DNA of 64,000 nucleotides from Megascapheus bottae (GCA_024803745.1 JANJXV010000043.1:2749501-2813500); one strand, 5' to 3'; numbered from the stretch's first letter, positions 10,008 through 22,530 are shown. Translations and numbers: made by a program. The notes: generated by a model not told the origin, from the sequence alone.

Positions 10008-10172
10008 CCCAGTCTTGGGCTTGAACTCAGGGCCTGAGCTCTCTCCCTGAGCTTCTTTTGTTCAAGGATAGCAAGCTACCTCTTTCAACTTTTTCTGTTT
10101 ATATGCAATCAAACTCAGGGCTTCATGCATGCTAGGCAAGCATTCTACCACAAAGCCACATTTACAGCCTAC
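10008..10172 (-). mobile_element. IDL-Geo SINE, minus strand
   Basis: Has 'ttgggcttgaactcagggcc' and 'cttcatgcatgctaggcaag'. Preceded by a T/C-rich run, its reversed tail (9969-10007). Confidence 0.82.
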
Positions 10173-10384
10173 CTGTTGCATGAACACATGGGTGGATTTA
10201 CAAGAATATAATTACAGTTTAGCTTGTAAATTTTTTTCACTTGTATATGAACATCTAGAGACACTATAGCATGGTGCTTCCTTTCTGATGGAATTCTATT
10301 TATTTATGTAATATAGTAATTTACATATAAAAATATATAATTTGATACATAAATATACTATATTTTCTTTTCTTTTTTCTTTTT

Positions 10385-10558
10385 TGCCAGTTCTGGAGCT
10401 GGAACTCAGGGCCTGAGCACTGTTCCTGGGCTTTCACCAAAAAATAGTGTTCTAGAACTTCCATCTTTTTCTGGTTAATTAGATATAAGAGATAAATTAT
10501 ATGTATGTATACATATATACATATACATAGGATTACAGGCATGAGCCACCACACCCAG
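10385..10558 (-). mobile_element. SINE (7SL-like/Geo), minus strand, interrupted by TA-rich microsatellite
   Basis: Right half 'gagctggaactcagggcctg' and 'ctggttaattagatataag'; head remnant 'ggattacaggcatgagccac'. Between them is a short 'atgtatacatatatac'-type run that replaced the central part. Confidence 0.75.
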
Positions 10559-10596
10559 CTTAAGAAATCCACCTTTGCTTCTATGGCTTTAATAGA

Positions 10597-10822
10597 AGCC
10601 AGGCGTCAGTGGCTAACTCCTGTCATTGTAGCTACTCAGGAGGCTGAGATCTGAGGATCGTGGTGCAAAGCCAATCCAAGCACAAAACTCAGTGAGACTC
10701 TTCTCTCTATGAACCACTAGAAAACTGGAAGTGGTGCTGTGGTTCAAGTGGTAGAGTGCTAGCCTTGAGAAAGCCCAAGGACAGTGCCCAGGCCCTGAGT
10801 TCAAGCCCCAGGACTGGCAAAT
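10597..10822 (+). mobile_element. SINE (7SL-like/Geo), well preserved
   Basis: 'gccaggcgtcagtggctaac', 'gtagctactcaggaggctga', 'ggaagtggtgctgtggttca', 'agtgctagccttgagaaagc' and 'caagccccaggactggcaa' in order. It is the clearest example that a 7SL/Alu-like left half is joined to the same right half used by IDL-Geo. Confidence 0.9.
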
Positions 10823-11097
10823 AAAATGAATGACAGGATGTACAAGTCCTGTGGAAGAAGGCACAGTGGGAGCAGAGGGAAGATGGACGGGGGCGGGGGT
10901 GAGAAAGGGATGCGGACTGCCAAGATACTTTACATGCATAGCCCATGAAACAATGAAACCCGCTAGAATTCCTCTAAGAATAGAGGAGGAAGGAGAGAGC
11001 AAAAAGTTAAAGCTAATCAGGGTATATTATAAGCAAATAATAGGTCAAAGAAACCTGCTATATACTGACTTTCAAAAAGACAAGATGAAAACACTTT

Positions 11098-11340
11098 TAG
11101 GGAATTGGTGGCTCATACCTCTAATCCCAGGCTGAGATATGAGGCTCATGGTTCAACACCAGTTGAAGCAGGTGAGTCCATGGACTCTTATATTCAATTA
11201 ACCATGCATAAAGGTGTAAGTAGAGCTATGGCTCAAGTGGCAGTCATGGTAGAGGATTAGCATTGAGAGAAGACAAAAGCTCAAAGATAGTCAAGGGCAG
11301 CACCCAATCCCCGAATTCAAGCCTCAGGACTAGCAAAACA
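11098..11340 (+). mobile_element. SINE (7SL-like/Geo), diverged
   Basis: 'tggtggctcatacctctaat', 'aggctgagatatgaggctc', 'agctatggctcaagtggcag' and 'caagcctcaggactagcaa'. Confidence 0.78.
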
Positions 11341-11555
11341 CAAAAACTCACAGTTAGTGAATACAAGACAGAAGATATTGACCAACATATTACAATATGA
11401 AAGTGAGTGGAGCCAACCTTGGCTGTGCAGGTCAACCCCGGGGAAGCCATTAGGAATCACAAAAGGCTTCTGGAAATGGAAGGGCATGACCACCTGAGCT
11501 GCCAGTGGGGATTGATTGAACTTTTGCTTATGCCCCAATGGCTATAGCCAGGACT

Positions 11556-12477
11556 ATGACTGCATAAAACCACACAGGGGAATCACCATTTCTCCACCTG
11601 GGCCTCTCAGTTGACCCTCAATTCCATCCCATGCTATTTGGGCTCTTCCTGTCCATGCTAAGAAATCTGCTTATCATCCTGTCAGTCACCTCTGACTCCC
11701 ACCTCGACACCCCCATGTACTTCTTCCTCTCCAACCTGTCTTTTGTAGACATCTGTTTTACCATTACAAGATGCTGGTGAACATCCAGACCCAGAGGAAA
11801 GACATCTCCTACCCAGAGTGCCTCACTCAGGTGTATTTCTTCATGATTTTTGGTGGAATGGGAAATTTCCTATTGACTGTGATGGCTTATCACCGCTTTG
11901 TGGCCGTCTGTCACCCACTGAACTACCCAGTTATCATGAACCCTCACTTCTGTGGCCTCCTGGTTCTGGTGTCCTGGCTTCTCATTTTCTGCATCTCACT
12001 ACATCATGTTGTATTGATGAGAAATTAACCTTCTCCCCGGGAATCACCATGCCCCATTTCTTCTGTGAACTAGCTCAGGTTCTCCAGGTGGCCAGCTCTG
12101 ACACTCTCATCAATGACATTTCTATGTATGTGGCTACTGTGCTGTTCTGTGTGTTTCCTGCCTTAGGAATCTTCTTCTCTTACCGTCAAATCCTCTCCTC
12201 TTTAATGAAGATGTCCAACACGGCTAGCAAGCACAAAGCCTTCTCCACCTGTGGCTCTCACCTCTGCGTGGTCTCCTTGTTCTACGGGACAGGACTTGGG
12301 GTGTACCTCAGCTCTGTGGTGTCCTCCTCTGCCCACAGAAGCAAGGTGGCCTCGGTGATGTACACAGTGGTCACTCCCATGCTGAACCCCTTCATCTACA
12401 GCCAGAGGAACCAGGACCTGATGAGGGCTCTGGGGAGAATGCCAGGCAGAGTGGTCTCCTGTCTTCATGGATTGTGA
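11556..12477 (+). pseudogene. Olfactory receptor pseudogene, family 7-like
   Basis: Start ATG at 11556 is followed three codons later by TAA (11565-11567). TM1 is shortened: the text for the ITVLGN region is absent near 11660. Another small loss near 11767 shifts the frame before KMLVNIQ. A third frame change lies near 12020. Preserved text includes [43 protein letters not shown] and [15 protein letters not shown] reads HRF. The stop TGA at 12475-12477 gives the family's normal C-terminal length. Paralogue of the OR at 1-795 and, more distantly, of the one at 7969. Confidence 0.92.
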
Positions 12478-12569
12478 ACCGCTGAACAAAGGAGTCCACT
12501 GGAAGGGAGAATACAAGTTGGCTGATTATCAGCATCATTGCTTCTTTTCCTTCATTATAGGACTCAGGA

Positions 12570-12608
12570 TAGGTAGATAAATAGATAAATATATAGATAT
12601 GGATAGAC

Positions 12609-12660
<52 letters not shown>

Positions 12661-12711
12661 GATAGATGGATAGAGAGATAGATAGATACATAGATACATA
12701 GATACATAAAT
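12570..12711 (+). repeat. (GATA)n microsatellite
   Basis: A long, mostly pure GATA run with TACA variants at the end. Translations rich in Y, L, S and I are repeat artefacts. Confidence 0.97.
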
Positions 12712-13009
12712 TTTTCCATCTAGAAAAGACATACTAATTCATGTGTTCCCGGCAAAGCCCCCTTGCCTTTCTCTGTCAATGTATGGACATCTATATTTCA
12801 AAGAAATTTACTTGCTAACCTGAGAAAAACAACTTTTATTTTCAGTGTGCATTTTCTTATATTCCCATTTGGGTAGATGTTGTACAAATTTTCCTGGGCA
12901 TTTCTAATTGAACATAGAAAGCACTTATCACAATCCAAGCTTACACAGTGTACCCTTAAGTTATCCTCCTCTATATTAATTATTACTCCTAAAAACACAA
13001 AACAAATTC

Positions 13010-13135
13010 TTCTTCTTCCTCCTCCACTGCTTCCTCTTCTTTCGCTTATGTTTGTGCTTGTGCTTCTGCTTCTGTTTCTCCTTCTTATTCTCCCTCTACT
13101 TCTGCTCCTTCCATTTCCTCTTCATCTTCTCCTAC
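13010..13135 (+). repeat. Polypyrimidine (TTC/CTT)n tract
   Basis: Paralogue of 1249-1390, slightly shorter. Confidence 0.9.
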
Positions 13136-13749
13136 AGCCCTGAGACTTGAATTCAGTGCTTGGTGCTGTCCTTGTTCATTTTTGGTCAGAGTCATTCCTC
13201 TGTTATTTGAGACACATCTACACAATCCCCAGTAGAGAGAGCTAATCAGAGATGAGACTCTCAGACTTTAGCCTGTGCTGGCTTTAAACCCCAGTCTTCA
13301 GATCTCAGCCTGGGTTGACATATGTCAGGTCCACCACTTGGCAAGACAAATGACTTTATTTTTTACTTAGCAGAAACAGAATAAACCCATACAGGAATCC
13401 AAATAAAATCCCAACACTTTCAGAAGAGCAGTTATGGCCTTACATGTGAGATTTTTGTTTAAGTTTGAGGGCATTTCTTTTTTCTTTTCTTTTTTTTTTT
13501 TTACTAATTTCTCTTTCCACTCAAGTATGAACTTGTTTCCATGATAGCTATACTAAGTGACATCCTCAGATAACAGTATCTGAGCATGCCTGTTTCTTCT
13601 CAACCTCACCAGAATTGGTGTTATAGATTTCCTTCAGCATTGACATAATACAGGTTCAGAGAGATTTATGTATTCTATGTAGTTAAGAGGTTGACTATTT
13701 CTTCATGGATTTCTTTATGGCCATTTTTACCTCTATTAAAGATTGCCTT

Positions 13750-13990
13750 AGCAGGGAGCAGTAGCTTACACCTGTAATTCTAGCTACTCAGGAGGCTGAG
13801 ATTTGAAGATCACAGTTCAAACCCAACCCGGACACTATAGTCTGTGAGAGTCTTATCTCCAGTTAACCAATACAAAACCAGAAGTGGTACTGTGACTCAA
13901 GGGTTAGGGCAGTAGGCTTGAGCTGGAGAGTTCAAGAATAGCAACCAGGCCCAGAGATCAAGCCCCATGACCAAACAAAAAATAAATGAG
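13750..13990 (+). mobile_element. SINE (7SL-like/Geo)
   Basis: Duplicate of the SINE at 2000-2245, with only about three differences by eye. Confidence 0.85.
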
Positions 13991-14564
13991 TGACTAAATA
14001 AACATTATCTTATCAATCTTTTTCGTCATTGGAAAGTCAACTTAATTGTGGACCTTTAATATTTGGTGCTGAGAGGTCTTTCTTCATCTTCTGTGCCTGG
14101 ATGACATGGTAAGTCAACATCCCACACAATTCTTTCATTCTAATAAGCGGTTCCAGTGTTCTGAATAGTTTTGATTTGCTGCAATCTCTTTTCTCAATTT
14201 ATCATCCTATTTAATAAAATATTACAGAACTTTCCAGAAAGGACTAGTCTATGCTACTTCTTCAATTATGTCCTCTAGGATTTCCTCTCTCATTTGAGCT
14301 TCATGTCTTACAGGCTGAGATGTGAGGATGGCTATTCAAAACCAGTTTGGGCAGGAAAGTCTGTGACACTCTAATCTCTACTCATAAAACTGTGGAAGTA
14401 AGATGGGCCTGCATTCACCCTGCCTCTCACCACTGTGTTCCAGCCAGAGCAATCAATCAAGAGAATGAAAAATGTGCATCTATATTGGAAATACAAATCT
14501 CAGAATGTCACTGTTTGTACAATATATGACTTCCACTAAAGGAATACCAAAATTCAGTTCTATT

Positions 14565-14779
14565 GCCAGTGGCTCAAGCCTGAATCTCCAGCTACTCCAC
14601 AGGCTGAGATGTGAGGGTGGAAACTCAAAGTCGCCCTGGGCAGGAAAACCTCCAGGACCTTATTTCCACTTAAATAAGAATAAGACACAAGTGGAATGTT
14701 GGCAGAAGTGGTAGAGCACAAACCTTCAGTACAAAAGGTTAGGAAGAATGACCAGGCCCTAAAATCCTGGTCCAGAACC

Positions 14780-14833
<54 letters not shown>
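14565..14833 (+). mobile_element. SINE (7SL-like/Geo) with (CA)n tail
   Basis: SINE to about 14779, then about 27 CA units. Duplicate of 2816-3089, but clearly more diverged than the SINE at 13750. Confidence 0.82.
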
Positions 14834-14836
<3 letters not shown>

Positions 14837-14906
14837 TCCATCTTTCAATATAATCAGGAGGAGGTCACATGTTCCTGGTTTTATTGAGGGAGTTTCATTT
14901 CTTTTC

Positions 14907-14909
<3 letters not shown>

Positions 14910-14955
<46 letters not shown>
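14910..14955 (+). repeat. (TG)n microsatellite
   Basis: About 22 TG units directly before the tail of the minus-strand SINE at 14956. Paralogue of 3164-3239 without the tc interruptions. Confidence 0.96.
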
Positions 14956-15180
14956 GCTCTTGGAGCTTGAACTCAGAGCCTGGGCATTGTCCATGACTGC
15001 TTTTGCTCAAGGATTCTTCTCTTCTGCTTGAGCCACAGTTCCATTCTTCCTTTTTATTGGTTCATTGAAGAGAAGACTCTACAGACTTTTCTGCCCCACT
15101 AGCTTCTAATTCTAAATCCTCACATCTCAGCCTCCTAATTATTTCAAATTACAAGCCTGAGCCAGCAGCACCTAGCTGAG
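14956..15180 (-). mobile_element. SINE (7SL-like/Geo), minus strand
   Basis: Duplicate of 3240-3466: 'gagcttgaactcagagcctg' and 'tcacatctcagcctcctaat'. Confidence 0.8.
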
Positions 15181-15215
15181 ATTGCTTTCTTTTTCCTTTT
15201 TCTCATTCTTTAGTT

Positions 15216-15450
15216 TTTTTGTCAATTCTTAGACTTAAATTCTGAGCCTGGATGCTATTTCTGAACTCTTTAGCTCAACACTGCCGCCCTACTCCTTGAG
15301 CCACAGCCAAACATCTGGATTTCTGGTGGTTAATTGGAGATAAGAGTCTCACAGCCTTTAGTGCCTGTGCTGGTTTTGAACCAAAATCCTCAGATCTCAG
15401 CCTCCTGAGTAGCTAGGATGACAGGACTGAGTCACCATGCCTGGCAGGTT
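15216..15450 (-). mobile_element. SINE (7SL-like/Geo), minus strand
   Basis: Duplicate of 3489-3726: 'gttaattggagataagagtc' and 'agatctcagcctcctgagta'. Confidence 0.85.
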
Positions 15451-15949
15451 TTTCTAAGCTGACTTCATTGAAATCCAAAAATTGAGCCGAAGGGGTCAGT
15501 AACAGAAGGTAAGGAAGTTGGGGCTGATATGAGACAAATGAAGATCAGAAAATACAAATGTCCAGTTAACCAGGGAGGATACATTAATTAAATAATAAAT
15601 AAGTGATCATACATTGATGAAATCCACTGAACAGGGCACTGAGCTATTGTTGTGGTATTCTGAATGGACATTAAGGGTAACATATATGAGGTAACAAACA
15701 TAATTTTTTAGAGTGCTGGGTGTCTCAGTGTGCTGCTGACCAAACAAAACATGTGATTTTATCTATAAGTTCAAAGTATAAGAAACGATTAAATTATGAA
15801 TAAAAACCAAGAAATTGTTTTTCCCTGGAGAGAACAAGTCATCTATATGACATGACCAAAGATTCTTCAAGGCAGATGCCAAATAGACATCTCTCCAGAG
15901 TTTTAGTTCTATAGACATTAATAGTTCCCTTGAGAATTCATTGTTATCT

Positions 15950-18900
15950 TCTTTTTTTCTTTTCTTTTTCAATTTATTTTTTTAATTTTTTTTATTGTAA
16001 TGATTAAAAGGGTTACAGGATATTTGCCAGACAGAAGGTGCATTAACTCACATACATTGATACCCTTTCACATGTCTTGGTACCCATTTCCCTCCCCCCC
16101 ACCCCCCCAACCGTCTTGGTTTTCGCCCCTTCCCTATCAAATTTCTAATATCCAAATACAAATAAATTCAATATGTCAGATAACAAAGTGAGATACTATA
16201 CCAATATGAGATAACCAAAGGACAGCAAAGGAGATGAGAGACAACATAGTACATTAAGGACAACAATCTTTCATTATATGGCTTTTGTTTCAATATCCTG
16301 GAGGTCCTTTCAATTAGCTTCACATTATATGGCCTTATGAATCAAGATTATTCTCTATTGCAAATCTCTGCTAGTAGAGCCCAAGGTTTCTACTGATTAT
16401 GACGAATGAGGGAAACCATTGAGCCTAAGTTCCTTTGAGTCTGGCTTACTTCACTTAATGTGATTTTTTCTAAGTCTTTCCATTTCCTAACAAATGGGGC
16501 GATGTCATTCTTTCTGACAGCAGCATAGAATTCCATTGTGTACAAATACCACAACTTGTTGATCCATTCATCAACTGAGGGACATCTAGGTTGGTTCTAT
16601 ATCTTTGCTATGGTGAATAGTGCTGCAATGAACATTGTGCTAGTGGGTTTGGTATGCCCTTGTTTCTGGATGGTTGGGTAAATGCCAAGTAGTGGAATTG
16701 CTGGGTCATAGGGCAGTTCTATGTTCTATGTTTAGCCTTTTGAGGCACTGCCACACTGCTTTCCATAGTGGTTGAACGAGTTTGCACTCCCACCAACAGT
16801 GTAGTAGTGATCCCTCCTGGCCACATCCCCTATAGCATCTGTTGTCATTCGTTTTCTTGATCCTGGCCATTCTAGCTGGAGTGAGGTGGAATCTTAGAGT
16901 TGTTTTGATTTGCATTTCTTCTATGACCAGAGATGTTGAGCATTTCTTCATGTGTCTATAGGCCATTTTTGTTTCTTCTTCACAGAAGACTCTTTTTAAG
17001 TCTTTGGCCCATTTTTTAATGGGATGGTTGTTACTTTGGAGGTTAGTTTTGGAGAGATTCAATTTTTTGAATTGTTGATATATTTTAGATATGAGGCCTT
17101 TGTCCATTGTTTGTTTGGTGAAGATCTTCTCCCACTCTGTATGCTTCCAGATTAGTTTACTAGCTATGTCCTTTGCCATACAAAAGCTCTGCAGTTTAAT
17201 GCAGTCCCACTTATCCAGCCTTTCTCTGATTTATTGTGATTCTTGGTCCTTATTAAGAAAGTTTCAACCTGTGCCAAGGAGGCCTAGTGTATCTCCTATT
17301 CCTTCCTGTAAAGTTTTCAGTGTGTCAGCTTTTACCTCCAGGTCTTTGATCCATTTGGAGTTAATTCTAGTGCAAGATGACAAAGAAGGGTCCAGCTTTA
17401 GTTTTCTGCAGGTGCTTAACCAGTTCTGCCAGCACAACTTGTTGAAGAGGCTGTCGTTCTTCCATTCTATTTTTTTGGCTCCCTTGTCAAAGATTAGGTG
17501 GACATAGGTCTGTGGTTTAGTATCTGGGTCCTCAGTTCTATTCCATTGGTCTTCAGGCCTGTTCCTGTGCCAGTACCAAGCTGTTTTGAGAATTATAGTT
17601 CTGTAATAGAGTCTAAAGTTTGGAATTGAAATTCCTCCAGCGCTGTTCTTTCTGCTAAGAAGTGTTTTTGCTATACGGGGTCTTTTATTATTCCATATGA
17701 AATTTTGGATTTCCTCTTCTATTTCTTTAAAATATGACATTGGGATGTTGATGGGTATTGCATTGAATTTGTAGATAGCTCTTGGCAAGATTGTCATTTT
17801 CACAATGTTGATTCTTCCAATCCAGGAGCATGGGAGGTTTTTCCATTTCCTTAGTTCTGCTTTAATTTCCTTTTTTAGGGTTTTAATGTTTTCGTCAAAA
17901 AGGTCCTTTACATTCTTAGTTAAGCTAATTCCTAAGTACTTTATTTTCTTTGAGGCTATTGTGAAAGGAGTTGCTTTCCTGATTATTGCCTCGTTCCTCT
18001 CACTGTTGGCGTCACGGAAGGCAGTTTATTTTTGAGGGTTGATTTTATAGCCTGCTACTCTTCCAAAGTTTTGAATCAACTCAAGGAGCTTGGGAGTACA
18101 GTCTATAGGATTCTTTAAATACAGAATCATGTCATCTGCAAAGAGGGAGAGTTTTATTTCTTCTTTCCCTACTTGGATCCCCTTTATGCTTGCTTCTTGC
18201 CTTATTGCACTGGCTAAGATTTCTAGTACTATGTCAAAGAGGAGTGGATAGAGTGGGCATCCTTGTCTCATTCCTGATGTTAGAGGGAATGACTTTAGAT
18301 TTTCACCATTAAGTGTAATACTACCAGTCTGTTTCTCATACACAGCCTTTATTACATTGAGGAATGTTCCAAGGATTCCTAGTTTCTCCAGATCTTTTAA
18401 CATAAAGGGGTGTTGGATCTTGCCAAATGCCTTTTCTGCGTCTATTGAGACAATCATGTGATTTTGTCCTTGCTCCTGTTGATGTGTTGAGTTATATTAA
18501 TTGATTTGCATATGTTGAACCAGCTTTGCCTCCCCATGATGAATCCAGTTTGATCATAGTGTATAATTTTTTTTGATGAGTTGTTGTAGACGGTTGGCCA
18601 GTATTTTGTTGAGAAGTTTTGCATCGATGTTCATCAAAGATATAGGTCTATAGTTCTCTTTCTTTGATGAATCTCTGTTTGGTTTGGAGATGAGGGTTAT
18701 ACTGGCTTCATAGAATTAGTTTGGTAAGGAGCCTTCATTTTCAATTTCGTTGAAGAGCTTGAGGAGTATTGGTGTGAGCTCTGCTTTGAAGACCTTATAG
18801 AATTCAGCTGTGAATCCATCTGGCCCTGGGCTTTTCTTAGGTGGAAGTTCTCTAATTGCCATTTCTATTTCAGAGCTTGAAATAGGCCTGTTGAGTTGGC

Positions 18901-19190
18901 TTAGTTCTTCTTAGTTCAGTGTGGGTATGTTAATATTGGCTAGGAATTCATCCATTTCATGTAGATTCTCAAATTTGTTGGTGTAAACGTTTGAGAAGTA
19001 TTCCCTCATGATATTCTGTATCTTGGTAATTTCTGTAGTGATATTACCATTTTCATCTGCGATTTTGTTTATTTCGATATGCTCTTTTCTTTTTTGGGTA
19101 AGATTTGCTAAGGGCTTGTCAATTTTGTTAATTCTTTCAAAGAACCAACTCCTTGTTTTGAAACTCTCAATCCCCAGACCCTTTGCTTGG
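15950..19190 (-). mobile_element. LINE-1, 5'-truncated, minus strand
   Basis: The 3' end is a T-rich run at about 15950-16000 (reversed poly(A)), then the 3' UTR. ORF2 fragments follow towards higher coordinates. The C-terminal part (16706-17179) has the Cys-rich [18 protein letters not shown] and [14 protein letters not shown]. The middle is at 17264-17803. The reverse transcriptase part (18026-18457) has [16 protein letters not shown] and [12 protein letters not shown], with the catalytic FADD present. The part before RT is at 18911-19190. Frames are broken by frameshifts and stops. It ends inside ORF2 with no EN domain. It is absent from copy A, so it inserted after the duplication. The 5' junction carries about 50 bases (19190-19240) with no match in copy A. 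Confidence 0.95.
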
Positions 19191-19344
19191 GGCCGCCCCT
19201 GAAAGCAGCACAGGAAAACGTCCGCCAACCATGCTCAGACGGAAGCTCTCACTTTTTGCAACCAGAGCGCCTTTCTCATGAAGTTCCTTTCTGGAAGGTT
19301 TCTCTCTTTTCTTCACTCTTTCCCAATAATCAGCGTTATCTGTC

Positions 19345-20450
19345 AGCTGATATGAGACAAATGAAGATCAGAAAATACAAACGTCCAGTTAACCAGGGAA
19401 AATACATTCATTAAATAATAATAATTAAATGATCATGCATTTATTTAATCCACTGAACAGGGCATTTTGCTATTCTCATAATATTCTGTGTGGATATTAG
19501 GGGTTACATATATGAGGTAACAAATATAATTTTACAGGTTGCTGAGTGTCTCAATGTGCTGCTGTCCAAATAAAACGTGGGATTTTTATCTATAATTTCA
19601 AAGCATAAGAAACTTTAACGAAAAAAATTTAAAAAATTTTTCCTTAGAGATCAAGTGATCTATTACGTGTCCAAAGATTCTTCAAGGCAAAAGCCAAATA
19701 GACATGGCTCCAGAGATTTATCCCCTTTTGAAATAAATAGATCATTTAAGGATTCCTTATTTTATTTAATCAAAACAAAAGAAAAAAACAAAAATAATAC
19801 ATTCTCCATGGAATAAATTAATTCCTCTCACCCTGTAACAGCCCACAATAATGCAAGAAATTAACCTAAATCTGTTTATACATGATGTCATCTTTACTTT
19901 AACTCATGGGATCAAAATGGTTTGGAGACTGGAAAGACATTTCATTTCATAAAGACAATTATTTCATGAAAGGCAATTCATTTCATGAAGAGATCTTAGT
20001 AGATTCGTCGACTGAGTTGCAAGAAACTGCACAAGCTTCTGTCTCCCTTCTGTGAACTCAGTCTCCGTGAAAACCCAGCCAACAAAGTTCTAAGGAGGAG
20101 TTGGAGAGATAAGAAATCTTCAGTGATAACCAAAACAGAGCCATGATAGTCTGGTAAAGACAGGGGAAATGTAAATTTATGAACAACAAGTCAAAAAGAA
20201 AATGGGGTGAGTAGCAGGCAATCCTCTGGAATAGTGAGTCTGGGAAGGGCCAGAAGGGAGCTCACATCTGCAGATGAGGTCCCAGAACTCTAAGGCCCTT
20301 GAAGTTCAGGCTTTGTGAACTCTGCTTTCCTTCCTTTCTGTCACTTTCTGCAACCTAGAGTGCCTTTCTCATGAAGTTCCTTTCTGGAAGGTCTCTTGCT
20401 TTTCTTCACTCTTTCCCAATAATAAGCAGTATCTGTCAGCTTTGCTACAT
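19345..20450 (+). repeat. Re-duplicated spacer block inside copy B
   Basis: 19240-19345 matches the 4820-4920 text ('gaagttcctttctggaagg', 'cttcactctttcccaataat'). The sequence then jumps back to text equal to 3810 ('tgatatgagacaaatgaaga') and runs forward again to 20450. A roughly 1.1-kb tandem duplication therefore occurred here, its first copy cut by the L1 at 15950-19190. No gene. Confidence 0.8.
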
Positions 20451-20527
20451 CGATTATGTATTTATTAATCACCCGCTAAAGCTCCATTGTGCGCCAGGTA
20501 TTGTCTTTTGGGTTCCAGGGCAGGGAC

Positions 20528-20640
20528 TTGTGTGTCTGTGTGTCTATGTGTCTGTGTGTCTGTGCGTCTGTGTTTCTGTGTGTGTCTGTGTCTGGGTATG
20601 TGTATGTGTCTGTCTGTCTGTCTGTGTATCTGTGTGTCTC
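20528..20640 (+). repeat. (TGTGTC)n-type microsatellite
   Basis: TG/TC repeat at the tail of the minus-strand SINE at 20641. Confidence 0.93.
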
Positions 20641-20870
20641 TAGGCCTGGCCCTTCAACTCTAACACTGGCACTGTTTCACAGCTCCTTTTGCTCAAGGCT
20701 ACCACTCTACTACTTGAGCTGCACTCCACGTCCAGATTCTTCTGTCATTCTGGGGAAACAAGGCTCTCAGGTCTTTCTAGCCCAGGCTTCTTTGAACTTC
20801 CATTGTCAGACTTCAGACTCCTGAGCAATGATGATTACATGGATGAACCACCAGTGCCACCAGTGCTGGC
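20641..20870 (-). mobile_element. SINE (7SL-like/Geo), minus strand
   Basis: 'ctaccactctactacttgag', 'ttgtcagacttcagactcct'. Duplicate of 5005-5215 and better preserved. Confidence 0.8.
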
Positions 20871-20965
20871 ACATTTGACCAAAAATGTATGGTATGTTTC
20901 CCAGTAGCGTCCATAACAAAATCTAGCCAACAACAAATTATTAATATGGAAGAATTCCCCTTCGT

Positions 20966-21008
20966 GGGTGTGTGTGTCTGTTTCTGTGTCTGTGTGTGTC
21001 TGTATGTG
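20966..21008 (+). repeat. (TG/TC)n microsatellite
   Basis: Short interrupted run at the tail of the next SINE; paralogue of 5350-5420. Confidence 0.88.
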
Positions 21009-21215
21009 CATGTGCCTGTTGTAGTACTTGAAATGTGCACCTGGGCAATGCCCCTGAGCAACTGAGCCATACCAAGTGAACTGCAGCTCACGTGTGGCTT
21101 TTTGGTGATTAATTAAGAATGAGAATCTCATGGACTTCCCTGCCTGATCCTTCAATTGCAGCCTCGTAGTAGCTAGAATGCCAGCTGTGAGCCACTGGCA
21201 CCCAACTTTCCTCAC
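21009..21215 (-). mobile_element. SINE (7SL-like/Geo), minus strand, uninterrupted
   Basis: Paralogue of the split SINE at 5428-6577. Here 'cagctcacgtgtggc' runs straight into 'tttttggtgattaattaag', showing the original, uninserted state. Confidence 0.85.
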
Positions 21216-21487
21216 TCAGTTTTGCACATGCATACTGGCTTCAGTGTGCACAGAATGGTTTTCTATGTATACCAACTGGAAAAGGGTGGGTTGCTGTGGT
21301 ATTTCCACACAGGCATATATTGTGTTTTGATCACAATAAATCCCTCTGTAGCTCTTTCATTGGCCCATAGTTCCTGCTCCTGATTTCAACAGGGTTTAGT
21401 GGATTTTATCTTCATCTTCACATATATTCTGTATTTTTCAATCCCACCATTCCCTCCTCTACCTCAGGCTTCTCCCCATAAACTTTT

Positions 21488-21905
21488 ACATTCACGGTAG
21501 ATAAATGATAGGTATATAGATAATAGGTAATACAAAGGGAGATGCGAACAAAGATGCAGTTACCTAGGTAGATAATGGACTAACAGACAGACAGAAAGGC
21601 ACACAGATAATAGATTGTCTATTACATACATACATATACCAGGAGGTAATAGAAAACCGGTAGATAGATATATAACTAATTGAGAGACAGACAGGTATGC
21701 ACAAATGTAGACAGATAATAGATACACACAGGCATACATATATAGAAAACAGTAGACACTTACATTGATTCTGAGATCGCAGACAGTAGCCTGGTATGTA
21801 TATGATAGGTAGACACATATATTCATAAATAATGAACATGCGGAGGGTTGGAATGTAGGTAAGAAGATAGGTTGCTGAGTAGTAGACACATAGATACATG
21901 GATAT
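21488..21905 (+). repeat. Degenerate GATA/GACA/TACA-rich region
   Basis: About 400 bases of loosely repeated 'agatagata', 'gacagaca', 'catacata' text. Reading frames rich in Y, C, L and S through it are repeat artefacts. Confidence 0.75.
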
Positions 21906-22471
21906 TTAACTGTGAAGATGAGAATACACGTACCATTTGTCTTTGTGAACCTGGGTTATTTTGCTTCAGATGACATGATCTACACTTCCAGTCCTTTTCC
22001 TCCACAGGATGAAATCCATTCTTCCTAAAGATTGAAAAATATTCCATTATGTGTCCATCTGTTCTCCATTCATCCAAGGAAGGACAGCAGGGCTGAATTC
22101 ATTGCTTGTCTCAACATAGAAGGCCTGTGCCTTTATTTCCTACTCCTACTGATAAGAATCCATCTTCCCTCCCCCAGCACAAATGATTTCCATTTCTAGG
22201 AAGGTTTTCTGCCCAAGCTGTCATTCTGATATACACAGCGGCCATTTCATGGGCATAAAGGATGCTGTCACTGGTAATTGTTATGGAGATGACAAAGACT
22301 TGTGTTCATTCCATAAAATTTCTTTGTAAATATTTCTAGACAACTTGTTCTCTCAGAGCCTTGAGCATGTGAATCAACTTCATCCAATGTAGTATTGCAT
22401 AATCCATTAATTCTGCTAATTTCAGCATAATAAGTTCCTGCTCTAGAGCATGAAATCTCACACATGTGCTG

Positions 22472-22473
22472 AT

Positions 22474-22529
<56 letters not shown>
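22472..22529 (+). repeat. (TG)n microsatellite
   Basis: About 29 TG units at the tail of the minus-strand SINE at 22530. Paralogue of 7018-7078. Confidence 0.97.

Positions 22530-22530
<1 letters not shown>

Noticed and set aside
12392..12732. Frames rich in Ile, Tyr, Leu and Ser
   Set aside because: Translations of the GATA microsatellite; likewise 710-973 and 21560-21899.
17091..17507. Plus-strand frame of 138 codons
   Set aside because: Antisense shadow of L1 ORF2; similarly 61049-61267 and 61977-62267.
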